From positions 759,136 to 823,135 of the forward strand of contig NZ_JACCCL010000001.1 in assembly GCF_013408665.1 (NCBI RefSeq): a stretch of 64,000 nucleotides of DNA. Direction: 5' to 3'. The position numbers and the translations under genes are program-made. This document shows, piece after piece, positions 25,869-35,421 of this stretch (the stretch's first letter is position 1; every line of letters starts with the position of its first letter). This DNA is from Sporosarcina sp. JAI121 (GTDB lineage: Bacteria; Bacillota; Bacilli; Bacillales_A; Planococcaceae). The notes below the pieces were generated by a model. The model searched no databases and was not told where the DNA came from. It was given only the letters and a program-made list of their open reading frames with translations.

Positions 25869-27338
25869 ATGATGAATATTAACCAATTGAAGCGAGAAGA
25901 TTGGCTTCGGAAGAATCAAATAATGGCGCTTGGATTTGTGCTTGCGGCGGGACTCGGCTTGACTGCACAACTTATTCAGCAGTCGTCGATAGCTATCCTT
26001 TTATCCGTTTCGATTCCATTCGCATTCGCCATTCTTTTCTATTTTATTAGTCGTAAAGTTGAAGTACTATCACGAATCCTTCCATACCTCTTGATTGTTT
26101 TAAATTTTGCAATTGCGATGGGCGTCATCTTTTTCTCGGAAGCGAATCTTGGTACGATTGGTATCATTATCCTTTTACTAGTCTTAAGTTCAATTCACGG
26201 GAAGATGCGGATTATGGCATTCGGCTTTGTGCTGAGTTTGATCGCCATTGTAACGAACAATCTATTATTTACAAATCCCGAACTTGTAGCGGGCAGCGGG
26301 AAAAATCTTGTTATCCTTCTTTTCCTGTCGGGAATCATTTTGTTCCTTCTAGTCCGTCAAAACGGGCGCATGTTCACGCATGTGGAACAGCTTATTGAAC
26401 TGACCGAGTTGAAAGCGCGTGAAGAAGAGGAACTTGCTGTCCGGCTTGACGGGGCGGTGGCGAAAATTACATCGAACCTAGCGTATCTTCGTTCAAACAC
26501 GGAGACCTCCGCAAACTCCCAGCGCGAAATGCTCTCAGCAGTCAACGAAGTAAGTGTTGGCAGTCAGCACCAGGCGGATCATATTTCAGACATTGCAGAG
26601 AATGCGGAACAGACATTCGAATCCGTCCAAGTCATTGCGCAGGAACTAAGTCTTGTCGTGATTCAGGCGAACGAAGCGGGTCGCAAAGCGGAAGAGGGAA
26701 CAGTGAATATTTCCACATTGAAGGAGAGCATTGATTCATTCTCTGCGTTTTTTACTGATTTACATGAAACGTTTGGCGTACTTTCAACTAAAATCGAGGA
26801 GACGAATGCGTTTGCCAGTTCCATTAAAGCGATAACGGAACAGACGAATTTGCTCGCGTTGAATGCATCGATTGAAGCGGCGCGTGCAGGGGAACACGGC
26901 AAAGGATTCGCTGTCGTGGCAGATGAAATTCGGAAATTGGCGGGTCTAACGAAAGAGACATTGAATAAAATCGATACAAACTTAATGGAAGTGAACAATT
27001 ACAATGAACTTGCGGTAAGCAAGCTCGGGGATGGATTGAAACAAGTAACGGTGCAGACCGCGGTGGCGGACAAGTCAAGTGAGTCTTTTGCGGATCTGTT
27101 TGAAACGATGGCGAAGCTACAAAAAGAGTTATCGACTTTCATTCACGACTTCTCCGCAATTACGAAAAATAGCGAGTCAATTCGGGAACGGACGATGGAA
27201 TTCGCTGCGATTGTCGAGCAGAGCACAGCTGCTGTCGAAGAGTTGAATGCGACGCTGACAGAACTGACAGAAGAACAACAGCAAATCGCCGCCTATATTA
27301 ATGAAACACATGAAGAAGCAGCTCAGATTAAAAAGTAA
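25869..27338 (+). CDS. Methyl-accepting chemotaxis protein with polytopic membrane sensor
   Basis: The 489-residue receptor lacks an extracellular ligand domain. Instead residues 15-175 form about six transmembrane segments (for example [34 protein letters not shown]), followed directly by a cytoplasmic signalling domain with the tip [20 protein letters not shown]. It probably senses a membrane-related or intracellular cue. ATG 25869 (or the next codon, ATG 25872) follows AAAGGAGTGG. A damaged copy of its C-terminal end follows at 27493. Confidence 0.88.
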   Translation: MMNINQLKREDWLRKNQIMALGFVLAAGLGLTAQLIQQSSIAILLSVSIPFAFAILFYFISRKVEVLSRILPYLLIVLNFAIAMGVIFFSEANLGTIGIIILLLVLSSIHGKMRIMAFGFVLSLIAIVTNNLLFTNPELVAGSGKNLVILLFLSGIILFLLVRQNGRMFTHVEQLIELTELKAREEEELAVRLDGAVAKITSNLAYLRSNTETSANSQREMLSAVNEVSVGSQHQADHISDIAENAEQTFESVQVIAQELSLVVIQANEAGRKAEEGTVNISTLKESIDSFSAFFTDLHETFGVLSTKIEETNAFASSIKAITEQTNLLALNASIEAARAGEHGKGFAVVADEIRKLAGLTKETLNKIDTNLMEVNNYNELAVSKLGDGLKQVTVQTAVADKSSESFADLFETMAKLQKELSTFIHDFSAITKNSESIRERTMEFAAIVEQSTAAVEELNATLTELTEEQQQIAAYINETHEEAAQIKK

Positions 27339-27345
27339 AACTATG

Positions 27346-27373
27346 TCGTCCCATACGTTCGGGGCGATTTTTA
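27346..27373 (+). terminator. Rho-independent terminator
   Basis: TCGTCCC and GGGGCGA pair, followed by TTTTTAC, right after the receptor stop. Confidence 0.75.
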
Positions 27374-27492
27374 CTACAAGGCGGAGTGGAATTAAGCTGG
27401 ATAGAACTCTCAAGAGAGGGGAATATGAATGAACAATGTAGCAACGATCTGACAACAAGAAATTGCGAATAAGAACTTCATTCTATTCGTGA

Positions 27493-27774
27493 CACTCAGC
27501 GGACGCGGAATTGAAAATCGGTGAGATGCACAGCACTTTGAGTGACCTCCATCGGAAGTTCGGGATGTTTGACGAAAAAATGGCATTGATTACGAGGAAG
27601 GCCGCGGAAATCGGTCGTACAACGGGATCATTTGCGGATTTATTGACGGCATCAAGTGCATCTTTGGAAGAAGTGAATGCGACAATCCATGAAACGGTTG
27701 CGGACAACGAGCACATCGTCACGACGCTGGACAGGACGATGCAGCGAACTAAAAGCTTGGCTGAGTTTCATTAA
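27493..27774 (+). pseudogene. Remnant of a chemoreceptor C-terminus
   Basis: The frame (LKIGEMHSTLSDLHRKFGMF ... GSFADLLTASSASLEEVNAT) aligns with the last ~110 residues of receptor signalling domains, including the [15 protein letters not shown] segment of the preceding gene. The N-terminal part, hairpin tip and start are missing, and no ribosome site is seen. It is probably a decayed or partially duplicated receptor gene. Confidence 0.7.
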
Positions 27775-27838
27775 ACTCTACCTGTTTCTGCTATAATGGA
27801 AGAAACAGATCGCGGTGCGATGGAACGGAGTGGACAAG

Positions 27839-28207
27839 ATGCTCTATAAACGGACTGAATATTTCAGGTACACATTCGGGAAACCGTTTGAAGCCGAATT
27901 CCGCATTGTCGTTACAAATGGTACAGCCAAAGAATCGAGTCCGGGCGGCTGCAAGCTTTTGGATATCAGTCCCGGCGGTGCAAAGATTTTCACGAATTTC
28001 AATATACCGATTGAAGGTGAATCCGTCCGGCTGCACCTCACATTCACGTTGCACGAAGAAATGATTGACTTGCAAGGCGTAATTGTGTGGAAGAAGCCAT
28101 ATAGTGATGGGTATATGTATGGCTATGATTTTGATGAAGATGCCGCGATTGAGCAATTGATCGTTGAAGAGCTGAAACTTCGCCGGAAGTCCGAAATCGA
28201 TTCATGA
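27839..28207 (+). CDS. PilZ-domain protein
   Basis: The 122-residue protein has the c-di-GMP binding signature of PilZ: an early arginine pair (KRTEYFRYTF) and LLDISPGGAKI, corresponding to (D/N)xSxxG, followed by beta strands (VRLHLTFTL; LQGVIVWKKP). ATG 27839 follows GGAGTGG. Its location after flagellar and chemotaxis genes suggests coupling of c-di-GMP to motility. The arginine motif is slightly atypical (RxxxxR rather than RxxxR), so binding should not be taken for granted. Confidence 0.82.
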   Translation: MLYKRTEYFRYTFGKPFEAEFRIVVTNGTAKESSPGGCKLLDISPGGAKIFTNFNIPIEGESVRLHLTFTLHEEMIDLQGVIVWKKPYSDGYMYGYDFDEDAAIEQLIVEELKLRRKSEIDS

Positions 28208-28283
28208 CACGCATTTAAGAAGGATGAACAGATTTTTCTCCACGTTTTCGTCACGATTTGACACCTTTTTTAATTTTCTAAAT

Positions 28284-28309
28284 GTTTTTAGAAGGACTTT
28301 ATAGGGAAC
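28284..28309 (+). promoter_or_regulatory. Possible sigma-B promoter of hpf
   Basis: GTTTTT, a 14-bp spacer and GGGAAC resemble the sigma-B consensus (GTTTWW-N13-15-GGGWAW), 44 nt before hpf. The B. subtilis orthologue yvyD is a sigma-B and sigma-H target. A TTGACA at 28257 could be an additional sigma-A -35 box. Confidence 0.42.
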
Positions 28310-28352
28310 ATGTAGAAGTGTACTATATCGGTTAAATAAAGGAGGAGTTCAT

Positions 28353-28919
28353 ATGTTTGACTTTAATATCCGCGGTGAAAATCTAGAGGTAACTCCAGCG
28401 ATTCGTGAACACGTCGAGAAGAAATTGCAAAAACTTGAACGATACTTCAACGAAGGCACGAACGCTACAGCCAACGTGAATATGAAAGTGTACAATGATA
28501 AACAGACAAAAGTGGAAGTGACGATTCCCATGAAAAACTTGACACTCCGTGCAGAAGAACGTCACAACGATCTATATGCGGCAATCGATTTGATTGTTGA
28601 CAAGCTTGAGCGTCAAATCCGTAAATATAAAACAAAAGTGAACCGTAAGTTCCGTGAAAGTGAAGGCGTTGCGGCATTCTTCGCATCCGTCAACAAAAGC
28701 GAAGAGAAAAACAGCGATGCCACTCTTGAAGAAGATCAGGAATTCACAATCGTCAGGACGAAAAATTTCGACCTGAAACCGATGGATCAAGAAGAAGCAA
28801 TTCTACAAATGAATATGCTAGGCCACAGTTTCTTCATCTTCACAGATTCCGATTCCGACGGTACAAATATCGTCTACAAGCGCAGAGACGGTAAATACGG
28901 TGTGATCGAAACAAGCTGA
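28353..28919 (+). CDS. hpf: Ribosome hibernation promoting factor, long form
   Basis: Long HPF dimerises 70S ribosomes to 100S particles in stationary phase or stress. The 188-residue protein has the S30AE/HPF domain at 1-100 (MFDFNIRGENLEVTPAIREH; RKYKTKVNRKFRES) and a C-terminal dimerisation domain at about 128-188 (FTIVRTKNFDLKPMDQEEAI; LGHSFFIFTDSDSDGTNIVY). ATG 28353 follows AAGGAGG. It lies just upstream of secA, as in other Bacillales. Confidence 0.95.
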   Translation: MFDFNIRGENLEVTPAIREHVEKKLQKLERYFNEGTNATANVNMKVYNDKQTKVEVTIPMKNLTLRAEERHNDLYAAIDLIVDKLERQIRKYKTKVNRKFRESEGVAAFFASVNKSEEKNSDATLEEDQEFTIVRTKNFDLKPMDQEEAILQMNMLGHSFFIFTDSDSDGTNIVYKRRDGKYGVIETS

Positions 28920-28936
28920 ATGGATGGAAGAGTGGG

Positions 28937-28976
28937 ACCTCTAAGTGGCATTGCTGCTTAGGGGTTTTATTTTTAT
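28937..28976 (+). terminator. Terminator of hpf
   Basis: ACCTCTAAG and CTTAGGGGT form a 9-bp stem (with G-U) followed by TTTATTTTTATT. Confidence 0.82.
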
Positions 28977-29137
28977 TACAAAAAGAGAATTGGTGTGCAT
29001 TGGTCCAATCGAAACCGTACATATCGCTTTCCACGTATGCCGTAAAATATTTCTCTATTACGTTTCGGTTAGACCATTTGCGCCGTGCAATTCACAGTGT
29101 TAAAATGAAGGGTGAACCTAATGAGGATGTGACCTGA

Positions 29138-31645
29138 ATGCTAGGCGTATTGAATAAAATGTTTGATATGAATAAACGTGACCTGAAGCGGCTCGAAAAG
29201 ATTGCGGACCAGGTTGAAGCGCGCGCAACAGAGATGGAACAGCTTTCGGATGAAAACCTGATCGCCAAAACAGATGAATTCAAAGAACGATTCATAGCTG
29301 GTGAGACGCTTGACGAACTTCAAGCGGAGGCGTTTGCGGTCGTGCGCGAAGCATCGCGACGTGTCCTTGGTATGTATCCGTTCCGTGTGCAGATTATCGG
29401 GGCGGCGGCTTTACATGAAGGCAATATCGCCGAGATGAAAACCGGTGAAGGGAAGACGCTGACGTCGACGCTTGCGGTTTATTTGAACGCGCTTGCCGGA
29501 AAAGGCGCGCACGTCGTCACAGTGAACGAATACTTGGCGAGCCGTGACGCGATGGAAATGGGACAACTATACGAGTTCCTCGGTCTATCGGTCGGTTTAA
29601 ATTTAAACAGTTTGTCAAAAGAAGAGAAACGGGAAGCGTATAGTGCGGATATTACGTACACGACGAACAACGAACTCGGTTTTGACTATTTACGTGATAA
29701 CATGGTGCTTTACAGTGAACATCGGGTACAGCGGCCTTTATTCTACGCAGTCATCGATGAGGTTGACTCGATTTTAATTGATGAAGCGCGAACGCCGCTC
29801 ATCATCTCCGGGCAGGCTGCGAAAGCGGCTGAACTGTATCGCTTGGCGAATATGTTTACGAAATCCCTCAAAAAAGAGGAAGATTATTCATATGATGAAT
29901 CGACGAAGGGTGTCGTCTTGACGGAAAGCGGAATCGAGAAATCGGAAGCTGCGTTCAGTATCGATAACTTGTTCGATTTGGAACATACGACGCTCAACCA
30001 TGCGATCAACCAATCATTGAAAGCACATGCGAGCATGCATATCGATGTCGATTATGTTGTCCAGGAAGGCGAAGTCATCATCGTCGATTCATTCACGGGG
30101 CGTCTTATGAAAGGGCGTCGCTACAGTGACGGTCTCCACCAGGCGATCGAAGCGAAAGAAGGCTTGGAAGTTCAGAATGAAACGATGACGCTTGCGACAA
30201 TTACGTTCCAGAACTACTTCCGGATGTATGATAAGCTTTCCGGCATGACAGGTACGGCGAAAACGGAAGAAGAGGAATTCCGCAATATTTACAATATGAA
30301 CGTCATTGCAATTCCGACGAACCGTCCGCTTGTCCGTGATGACCGTGCGGATCTGATCTACGCATCGATGGAAGGCAAGTACAAAGCTGTCGCTCAGGAT
30401 ATTAAAGACCGTAATGATAAAGGGCAACCTGTCCTAGTCGGTACGGTAGCGATTGAAACGTCAGAAATCATTTCGAACTACTTGACGAAATACGGTGTGA
30501 AGCATAATGTCTTAAATGCGAAAAACCATAGTCGCGAGGCGGAAATCATTTTGGAAGCAGGCCATAAAGGCGCTGTGACAATCGCAACGAACATGGCAGG
30601 ACGCGGAACAGACATCAAATTGGAAGAAGGCGTGCAGGAACTTGGCGGTCTGGCGGTTCTCGGTACGGAGCGGCATGAATCGCGCCGGATCGATAATCAG
30701 CTCCGCGGACGTGCCGGACGTCAAGGAGATGCCGGTGTGACACAGTTCTATTTATCGCTCGAAGATGAATTGATGCGACGGTTCGGTTCAGATCAGATGA
30801 AGTCGATGATGACAAAACTTGGAATGGACGATGAGACGCCAATTCAGTCGAAAATGGTGTCGCGTTCGGTTGAATCTGCCCAGAAACGGGTAGAGGGGAA
30901 TAACTTCGACGCGCGGAAACGTTTGCTACAGTATGATGATGTATTGCGCTTACAGCGTGAAATCATCTACAAAGAACGTAATGAAGTGCTAGAGTCCGAA
31001 AACATCCGTGACGTGCTTGAAAAAATGCTATCGAATGTCGTCAGCAATGCAGTGGCGATCCATACAACGGAAGAAAAAGAATCCGATTGGAATCTGAAAG
31101 GGCTGGAAGATTTCTTAGGCGCCAATCTGCTGCCGGAAGGACGCGTATCGATTGCGGATATGCAAGGCAAATCGCTTGATGAATTAACTTCGCTCATCCA
31201 GAATGCGGTTATTGAACGCTACGATGAAAAAGAAGCGGAAATGTCCGAAGAACGCATGCGCGAATTCGAAAAAGTCGTCCTGCTCCGTGCCATTGATTCG
31301 AAATGGACAGATCACATTGACGCGATGGACCAATTGCGCCACGGTATCCATTTACGTGCCTACGGGCAATCCGATCCACTCCGTGAGTACCAGTCGGAAG
31401 GCTTTGCAATGTTCGAGGAAATGGTAGCGTCGATCGAAGCCGATTCAGCGAAATATGTGATGAAGGCGGAAATCCGCGATAACCTAGAACGTGAAGAAGT
31501 TGTGAAAGCACAAGCCGTCAATCCGAAAGAGGATGGCGAGCAAGTGAGGAAGAAACCAGTGCGACGTGCAGTTAACATCGGACGTAACGATCCATGCCCA
31601 TGCGGCAGCGGGAAGAAGTATAAAAACTGCCACGGTAAAGCGTAA
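29138..31645 (+). CDS. secA: Preprotein translocase ATPase SecA
   Basis: SecA drives Sec-dependent secretion through SecYEG. The 835-residue sequence contains the Walker A ([12 protein letters not shown], about residue 100), Walker B ([18 protein letters not shown]), helicase motif VI region ([10 protein letters not shown]), and the zinc-binding C-terminus ([13 protein letters not shown]). Length equals that of Bacillus SecA. No close Shine-Dalgarno of full strength is seen before ATG 29138 (AATGAGGATGTGACCTGA), which hints at modest initiation. It is followed after 35 nt by prfB. Confidence 0.97.
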   Translation: MLGVLNKMFDMNKRDLKRLEKIADQVEARATEMEQLSDENLIAKTDEFKERFIAGETLDELQAEAFAVVREASRRVLGMYPFRVQIIGAAALHEGNIAEMKTGEGKTLTSTLAVYLNALAGKGAHVVTVNEYLASRDAMEMGQLYEFLGLSVGLNLNSLSKEEKREAYSADITYTTNNELGFDYLRDNMVLYSEHRVQRPLFYAVIDEVDSILIDEARTPLIISGQAAKAAELYRLANMFTKSLKKEEDYSYDESTKGVVLTESGIEKSEAAFSIDNLFDLEHTTLNHAINQSLKAHASMHIDVDYVVQEGEVIIVDSFTGRLMKGRRYSDGLHQAIEAKEGLEVQNETMTLATITFQNYFRMYDKLSGMTGTAKTEEEEFRNIYNMNVIAIPTNRPLVRDDRADLIYASMEGKYKAVAQDIKDRNDKGQPVLVGTVAIETSEIISNYLTKYGVKHNVLNAKNHSREAEIILEAGHKGAVTIATNMAGRGTDIKLEEGVQELGGLAVLGTERHESRRIDNQLRGRAGRQGDAGVTQFYLSLEDELMRRFGSDQMKSMMTKLGMDDETPIQSKMVSRSVESAQKRVEGNNFDARKRLLQYDDVLRLQREIIYKERNEVLESENIRDVLEKMLSNVVSNAVAIHTTEEKESDWNLKGLEDFLGANLLPEGRVSIADMQGKSLDELTSLIQNAVIERYDEKEAEMSEERMREFEKVVLLRAIDSKWTDHIDAMDQLRHGIHLRAYGQSDPLREYQSEGFAMFEEMVASIEADSAKYVMKAEIRDNLEREEVVKAQAVNPKEDGEQVRKKPVRRAVNIGRNDPCPCGSGKKYKNCHGKA

Positions 31646-31680
31646 GCGACCGGGCAACCCAAATTCAGGAGGAAACTATT

Positions 31681-32785
31681 ATGATGGAATTATCCGATGT
31701 ACGTAATGAGCTTGACAAATCAGCTAAGAAATTAGCGGACTTTAGGGGGTCTCTTTGACTTAGAAAACAAAGAGGCACGAATTCAAGAATTAGATGAAAC
31801 AATGCTGGAGCCGGGTTTCTGGGATGACCAGGACAGTGCACAGAAAGTGATCTCCGAATCGAACGCGTTGAAAGACGTCGTCGGCGAGTATACGGAGTTG
31901 ACGGATGAACAGGAAAACCTGGAAATGACGCTGGAGCTATTGCGTGAAGAAAACGATGCCGAAATGCAGGAAGAACTTGGAAGCGACTTGAAAGAATACA
32001 AAAAGAAGCTGGATGCGTTTGAATTGCAGATGCTTCTGAGCGATGAATTCGATAAAAACAATGCGGTCCTAGAACTTCATTCAGGCGCAGGCGGTACGGA
32101 ATCCCAAGACTGGGCATCCATGCTGCTTCGCATGTACACACGTTGGGCGGAACACCACGGTTTCAAAGTTGAAACGCTCGACTACCAGGCTGGTGATGAA
32201 GCCGGCGTGAAATCGGTGACGTTATCGATTAAAGGCCATAATGCATATGGTTACTTGAAAGCGGAAAAAGGCGTACACCGTCTTGTCCGGATTTCACCGT
32301 TCGACTCGTCTGGCCGCCGCCATACGTCATTCTCATCGATTGAAGTAATGCCGGAATTTGAAGGCGATATCGATATCGACCTGAAAATGGAAGACGTCAA
32401 AATCGACACGTACCGTTCAAGCGGCGCGGGCGGACAACACGTTAACACGACGGATTCTGCAGTTCGGATGACACATATCCCGACTGGCGCAATCGTTACA
32501 TGCCAGACAGAACGTTCACAAATCAAAAACCGTGATCGCGCAATCAATTTATTGAAAGCGAAAATTTACCAAATCAGAGTCGAGGAAGAAGAAGCACGGC
32601 TTCTGGAAATCCGCGGCGATCAGAAAGAAATCGGTTGGGGAAGCCAGATCCGCTCATACGTTTTCCATCCTTATTCCATGGTGAAAGATCACCGGACGAA
32701 TGCGGAAACAGGAAATGTCAGTGCGGTCATGGACGGCGAACTCGATTTATTCATCAACGCTTATTTGCGATCACGTATTTCGTAA
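31681..32785 (+). CDS. prfB: Peptide chain release factor 2, with programmed +1 frameshift
   Basis: RF2 reads UGA and UAA. Twenty-five codons from ATG 31681 (or ATG 31684, as in B. subtilis) run to the in-frame TGA 31756-31758 within the classical slippery site CTT-TGA-C, preceded by the SD-like AGGGGG (31744-31749). A +1 shift gives [15 protein letters not shown] and continues to 32785, for about 367 residues. The GGQ tripeptide ([18 protein letters not shown]) and the SPFD specificity loop ([14 protein letters not shown]) are present. The shift autoregulates RF2 levels. It follows secA, as usual for Bacillales. Confidence 0.97.
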
Positions 32786-32797
32786 TTAGATAAAATG

Positions 32798-32823
32798 AAG
32801 TGCACTCCGGTGCACTTTTTTTT
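32798..32823 (+). terminator. Terminator of secA-prfB
   Basis: AAGTGCAC-TCCG-GTGCACTT with a following T run. Confidence 0.9.
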
Positions 32824-33042
32824 ATTGTTCTAAAAGGTTTTGAAGACATCGATTATGTGTATAGTAAAAGGTATAGACAGGTGTAGCGGTTTTTTTCGCT
32901 TGTTGTTGGCATGTGGAAAGTCGACTCGACGGTAAATGTCATCGATTTGATAAATGTCGGCAACCCGTCAGGTGATTCAAAAGCGCATTGGTTTGGTATA
33001 CTGTGGTAGGCAGTACAACAATTAACAGATGGAGGTAAGAAA

Positions 33043-33390
33043 ATGAAAAACAAATTTTTAGCAGTCATGTTCGGCGCTGTTCTTGTCCTTGGGGCATGTG
33101 GCGGCAATAAAACGAACGAAAATGACACAGGAACTAATGGTGGAACAACAGGCAACGATACAGCGGCTGTTGACGCAGAAAAAGTGGTTAGTACAAGCTG
33201 TATCACTTGTCACGGCGGTAACCTCGAAGGGAAAGGCGCGGCACCAGCACTTAATAAAGTCGGTGACCACATGTCAGAATCTGAAATCCGTGATGTCATC
33301 GTTAATGGTCGCGGCGGTATGCCAGGCGGACTTATCAAAGATGAAGCAGAAATTGATGCAGTCTCAAAATGGCTTGCTGACAAAAAATAA
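33043..33390 (+). CDS. cccB: Membrane-anchored cytochrome c-551 lipoprotein
   Basis: The 115-residue protein has a lipoprotein signal ([20 protein letters not shown], lipid-attached Cys19), a Gly/Asn/Thr-rich linker and a small class I cytochrome c domain with the haem motif CITCH and the distal Met in GGMPGG. It carries electrons outside the membrane to a terminal oxidase. ATG follows GGAGGTAAG. Gene order secA-prfB-cccB matches B. subtilis. Confidence 0.93.
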   Translation: MKNKFLAVMFGAVLVLGACGGNKTNENDTGTNGGTTGNDTAAVDAEKVVSTSCITCHGGNLEGKGAAPALNKVGDHMSESEIRDVIVNGRGGMPGGLIKDEAEIDAVSKWLADKK

Positions 33391-33402
33391 GTATTGAAAT
33401 GC

Positions 33403-33438
33403 AACCGCTGCCGGGAAAGTTTCCGGGGCGGTTTTTTT
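33403..33438 (+). terminator. Terminator of cccB
   Basis: AACCGCTGCCGGGAAA and TTTCCGGGGCGGTT form a strong stem followed by a T run. Confidence 0.88.
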
Positions 33439-33770
33439 CGTTTTTTATTTGAGTTTCGAGAATTGGCGTAGGGAATTATACGGCAATCCAAGACTTCACA
33501 TCGAATTGTAATGACTCCGCAATCAAGCCCTGACGCAAAGCTTCGACAATTCGACATACCCCCTTTTTTATCTACAACTAAACCTATAGTTCATATCCTT
33601 CAATCAAGTTAATAAAATAGAGGAATTTGTCATTTAAAGTCGAATAGAACAAGTAAGTATGACTTTTGGTTGTAATAATCATCTAAGTCGATAGTAATAA
33701 CATGTAAGTAAACCAATGCGATAAGCCATTTTAAATGAAACACAACTGTAATACTAGTGTAGTCGAATCA
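33439..33770. other. AT-rich intergenic region upstream of ftsE
   Basis: No gene is supported. It should contain regulatory sequence for ftsEX. Confidence 0.45.
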
Positions 33771-33779
33771 TGTTATAAT
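33771..33779 (+). promoter_or_regulatory. Extended -10 element upstream of ftsE
   Basis: TGTTATAAT is an extended -10 (TGn-TATAAT) 49 nt before ftsE; no good -35 box is visible at the expected distance. Confidence 0.45.
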
Positions 33780-33827
33780 GGGGCTGTCGGAAAAAAAGAG
33801 AGATACTAATTTTCAGGTGGTTTTAGA

Positions 33828-34511
33828 ATGATTGTAATGAAAAATGTCTACAAGAAATACCCGAACGGCGTTGTTGCGGCAAATGGCATCAACATCGAAA
33901 TCGACCGGGGAGAGTTCGTTTATGTAGTCGGTCCTAGTGGTGCCGGTAAGTCGACATTCATTAAAATGATGTATCGAGAAGAAGCGCCAACAAGCGGGGA
34001 TATTATTATTAATGGGATAAATCTTGCCACACTTCGCAATAAGCGCATACCTTATCTGCGCAGGCAGATCGGTGTCGTTTTTCAAGACTTCAAATTGTTA
34101 CCTAAATTAAATGTTTACGAGAATGTGGCGTTTGCACTCGAGGTAATCGAAGAATCGCCAGACGAAATACGGAAAAAAGTGAATGATGTACTTGCACTTG
34201 TCGGACTTACGCAAAAGGCGCGGATGTTCCCGAATGAATTATCAGGCGGGGAAGAACAGCGTGTATCCATTGCGAGGTCAATCGTCAATGTACCGAAAGT
34301 TGTCATTGCAGATGAACCGACAGGAAATCTTGACCCTGAAACATCATGGGAGATCATGAGGATCTTCGAACAGATCAACGCTCGTGGCACGACGATTGTC
34401 ATGGCCACCCATAATAGGGAAATCGTTAATACAATAAAACACCGCGTCATTGCAATTGAAGGCGGACTCATAACCCGTGATGAATACGGAGGTGAGTACT
34501 ATGAAGGCTAG
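33828..34511 (+). CDS. ftsE: Cell division ABC transporter ATPase FtsE
   Basis: FtsE powers the FtsEX complex, which activates peptidoglycan hydrolases rather than moving a solute. The 227-residue protein shows Walker A (VGPSGAGKSTF), the Q-loop (VFQDFKLLP), signature LSGGEEQRVSIA (E in place of the usual Q at the sixth position) and Walker B (VVIADEPTGNLDPE). It overlaps ftsX by 11 nt, which suggests translational coupling. Confidence 0.96.
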   Translation: MIVMKNVYKKYPNGVVAANGINIEIDRGEFVYVVGPSGAGKSTFIKMMYREEAPTSGDIIINGINLATLRNKRIPYLRRQIGVVFQDFKLLPKLNVYENVAFALEVIEESPDEIRKKVNDVLALVGLTQKARMFPNELSGGEEQRVSIARSIVNVPKVVIADEPTGNLDPETSWEIMRIFEQINARGTTIVMATHNREIVNTIKHRVIAIEGGLITRDEYGGEYYEG

Positions 34512-35385
34512 AACGATTGGTCGGCATATGCGCGAAAGTTTCAAAAGCATTCGCCGCAACAGCTGGATGACGTTTGCTTCAGTCAGTGCCGTCACTGTCA
34601 CTCTATTGTTAGTCGGAGTATTCATCGTCATCATGATGAACTTGAATCAACTGGCGGATAGTATCGAAAATGACGTTGAAATCAAAGTGGTCGCAGATCC
34701 TGCGGCAGATAAAGCTGTAATTGAAGAATTGGTAGAAAAAGTACGTGCGACGCCAGGCATCCTCGAAGTGGTCTATTCTTCGCGTGATAAGGAATTGGAC
34801 AAGATGATTCAATCATTCGGCGATGAACTTAGTTTATATAAACAGAGCAATCCGCTCGGTGATGCTTTATACGTAAAAGCGAAGGATCCGCAGAAAACTG
34901 CAGCCATCGCAAAGAAAATCGATACATACGACTATACGTATGAGGTCATTTACGGTGAAGAAAAGGTGGAAAAGCTCTTTAACGTGCTGAACACAAGCCG
35001 GAATGTCGGCCTTGTCTTAATACTGGCACTGCTATTCACAGCTATGTTCCTCATTTCAAATACAATCCGTATCACCATCGTTGCAAGAAGAAAAGAAATT
35101 GAAATCATGAAATTGGTTGGAGCGACGAATAATTTTGTACGCATTCCATTTTTATTGGAAGGTATGTGGCTCGGTATTTTGGGGGCGATTGCTCCGATGC
35201 TGATCATCACCATATCTTACTACAAACTATATGAACATTGGGAACCGAAACTGCAAGGAGAACTGTTCCAACTACTGAACACGACGCCATTTATTTACCA
35301 ATTGAATGGGTTGATTCTGTTCATGGGAATCTTCATCGGCGTGTGGGGCAGCTTTATGTCCGTGCGTAAATTTCTTAAAGTATGA
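34501..35385 (+). CDS. ftsX: Cell division protein FtsX
   Basis: FtsX is the membrane partner of FtsE. The 294-residue protein has TM1 at about residues 23-45 (FASVSAVTVTLLLVGVFIVI), an extracellular domain of about 110 residues that in relatives contacts the hydrolase, and three C-terminal TM segments (LVLILALLFTAMFLISN; IAPMLIITIS; LILFMGIFIGVW). ATG 34501 follows GGAGGTGAG. The next gene encodes an M23 hydrolase with a coiled coil, the expected target. Confidence 0.95.
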   Translation: MKARTIGRHMRESFKSIRRNSWMTFASVSAVTVTLLLVGVFIVIMMNLNQLADSIENDVEIKVVADPAADKAVIEELVEKVRATPGILEVVYSSRDKELDKMIQSFGDELSLYKQSNPLGDALYVKAKDPQKTAAIAKKIDTYDYTYEVIYGEEKVEKLFNVLNTSRNVGLVLILALLFTAMFLISNTIRITIVARRKEIEIMKLVGATNNFVRIPFLLEGMWLGILGAIAPMLIITISYYKLYEHWEPKLQGELFQLLNTTPFIYQLNGLILFMGIFIGVWGSFMSVRKFLKV

Positions 35386-35421
35386 ACGACAGAGAGAGAT
35401 TTTGAAAGGGGAACTGGAAAG

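Noticed and set aside
27339..27492. A separate small gene between the chemoreceptor and its remnant
   Set aside because: It contains the terminator of the receptor gene and stops in all frames.
31802..32785. prfB as an ORF starting at an internal ATG
   Set aside because: The standard upstream segment with the frameshift site is present and completes the N-terminal domain.
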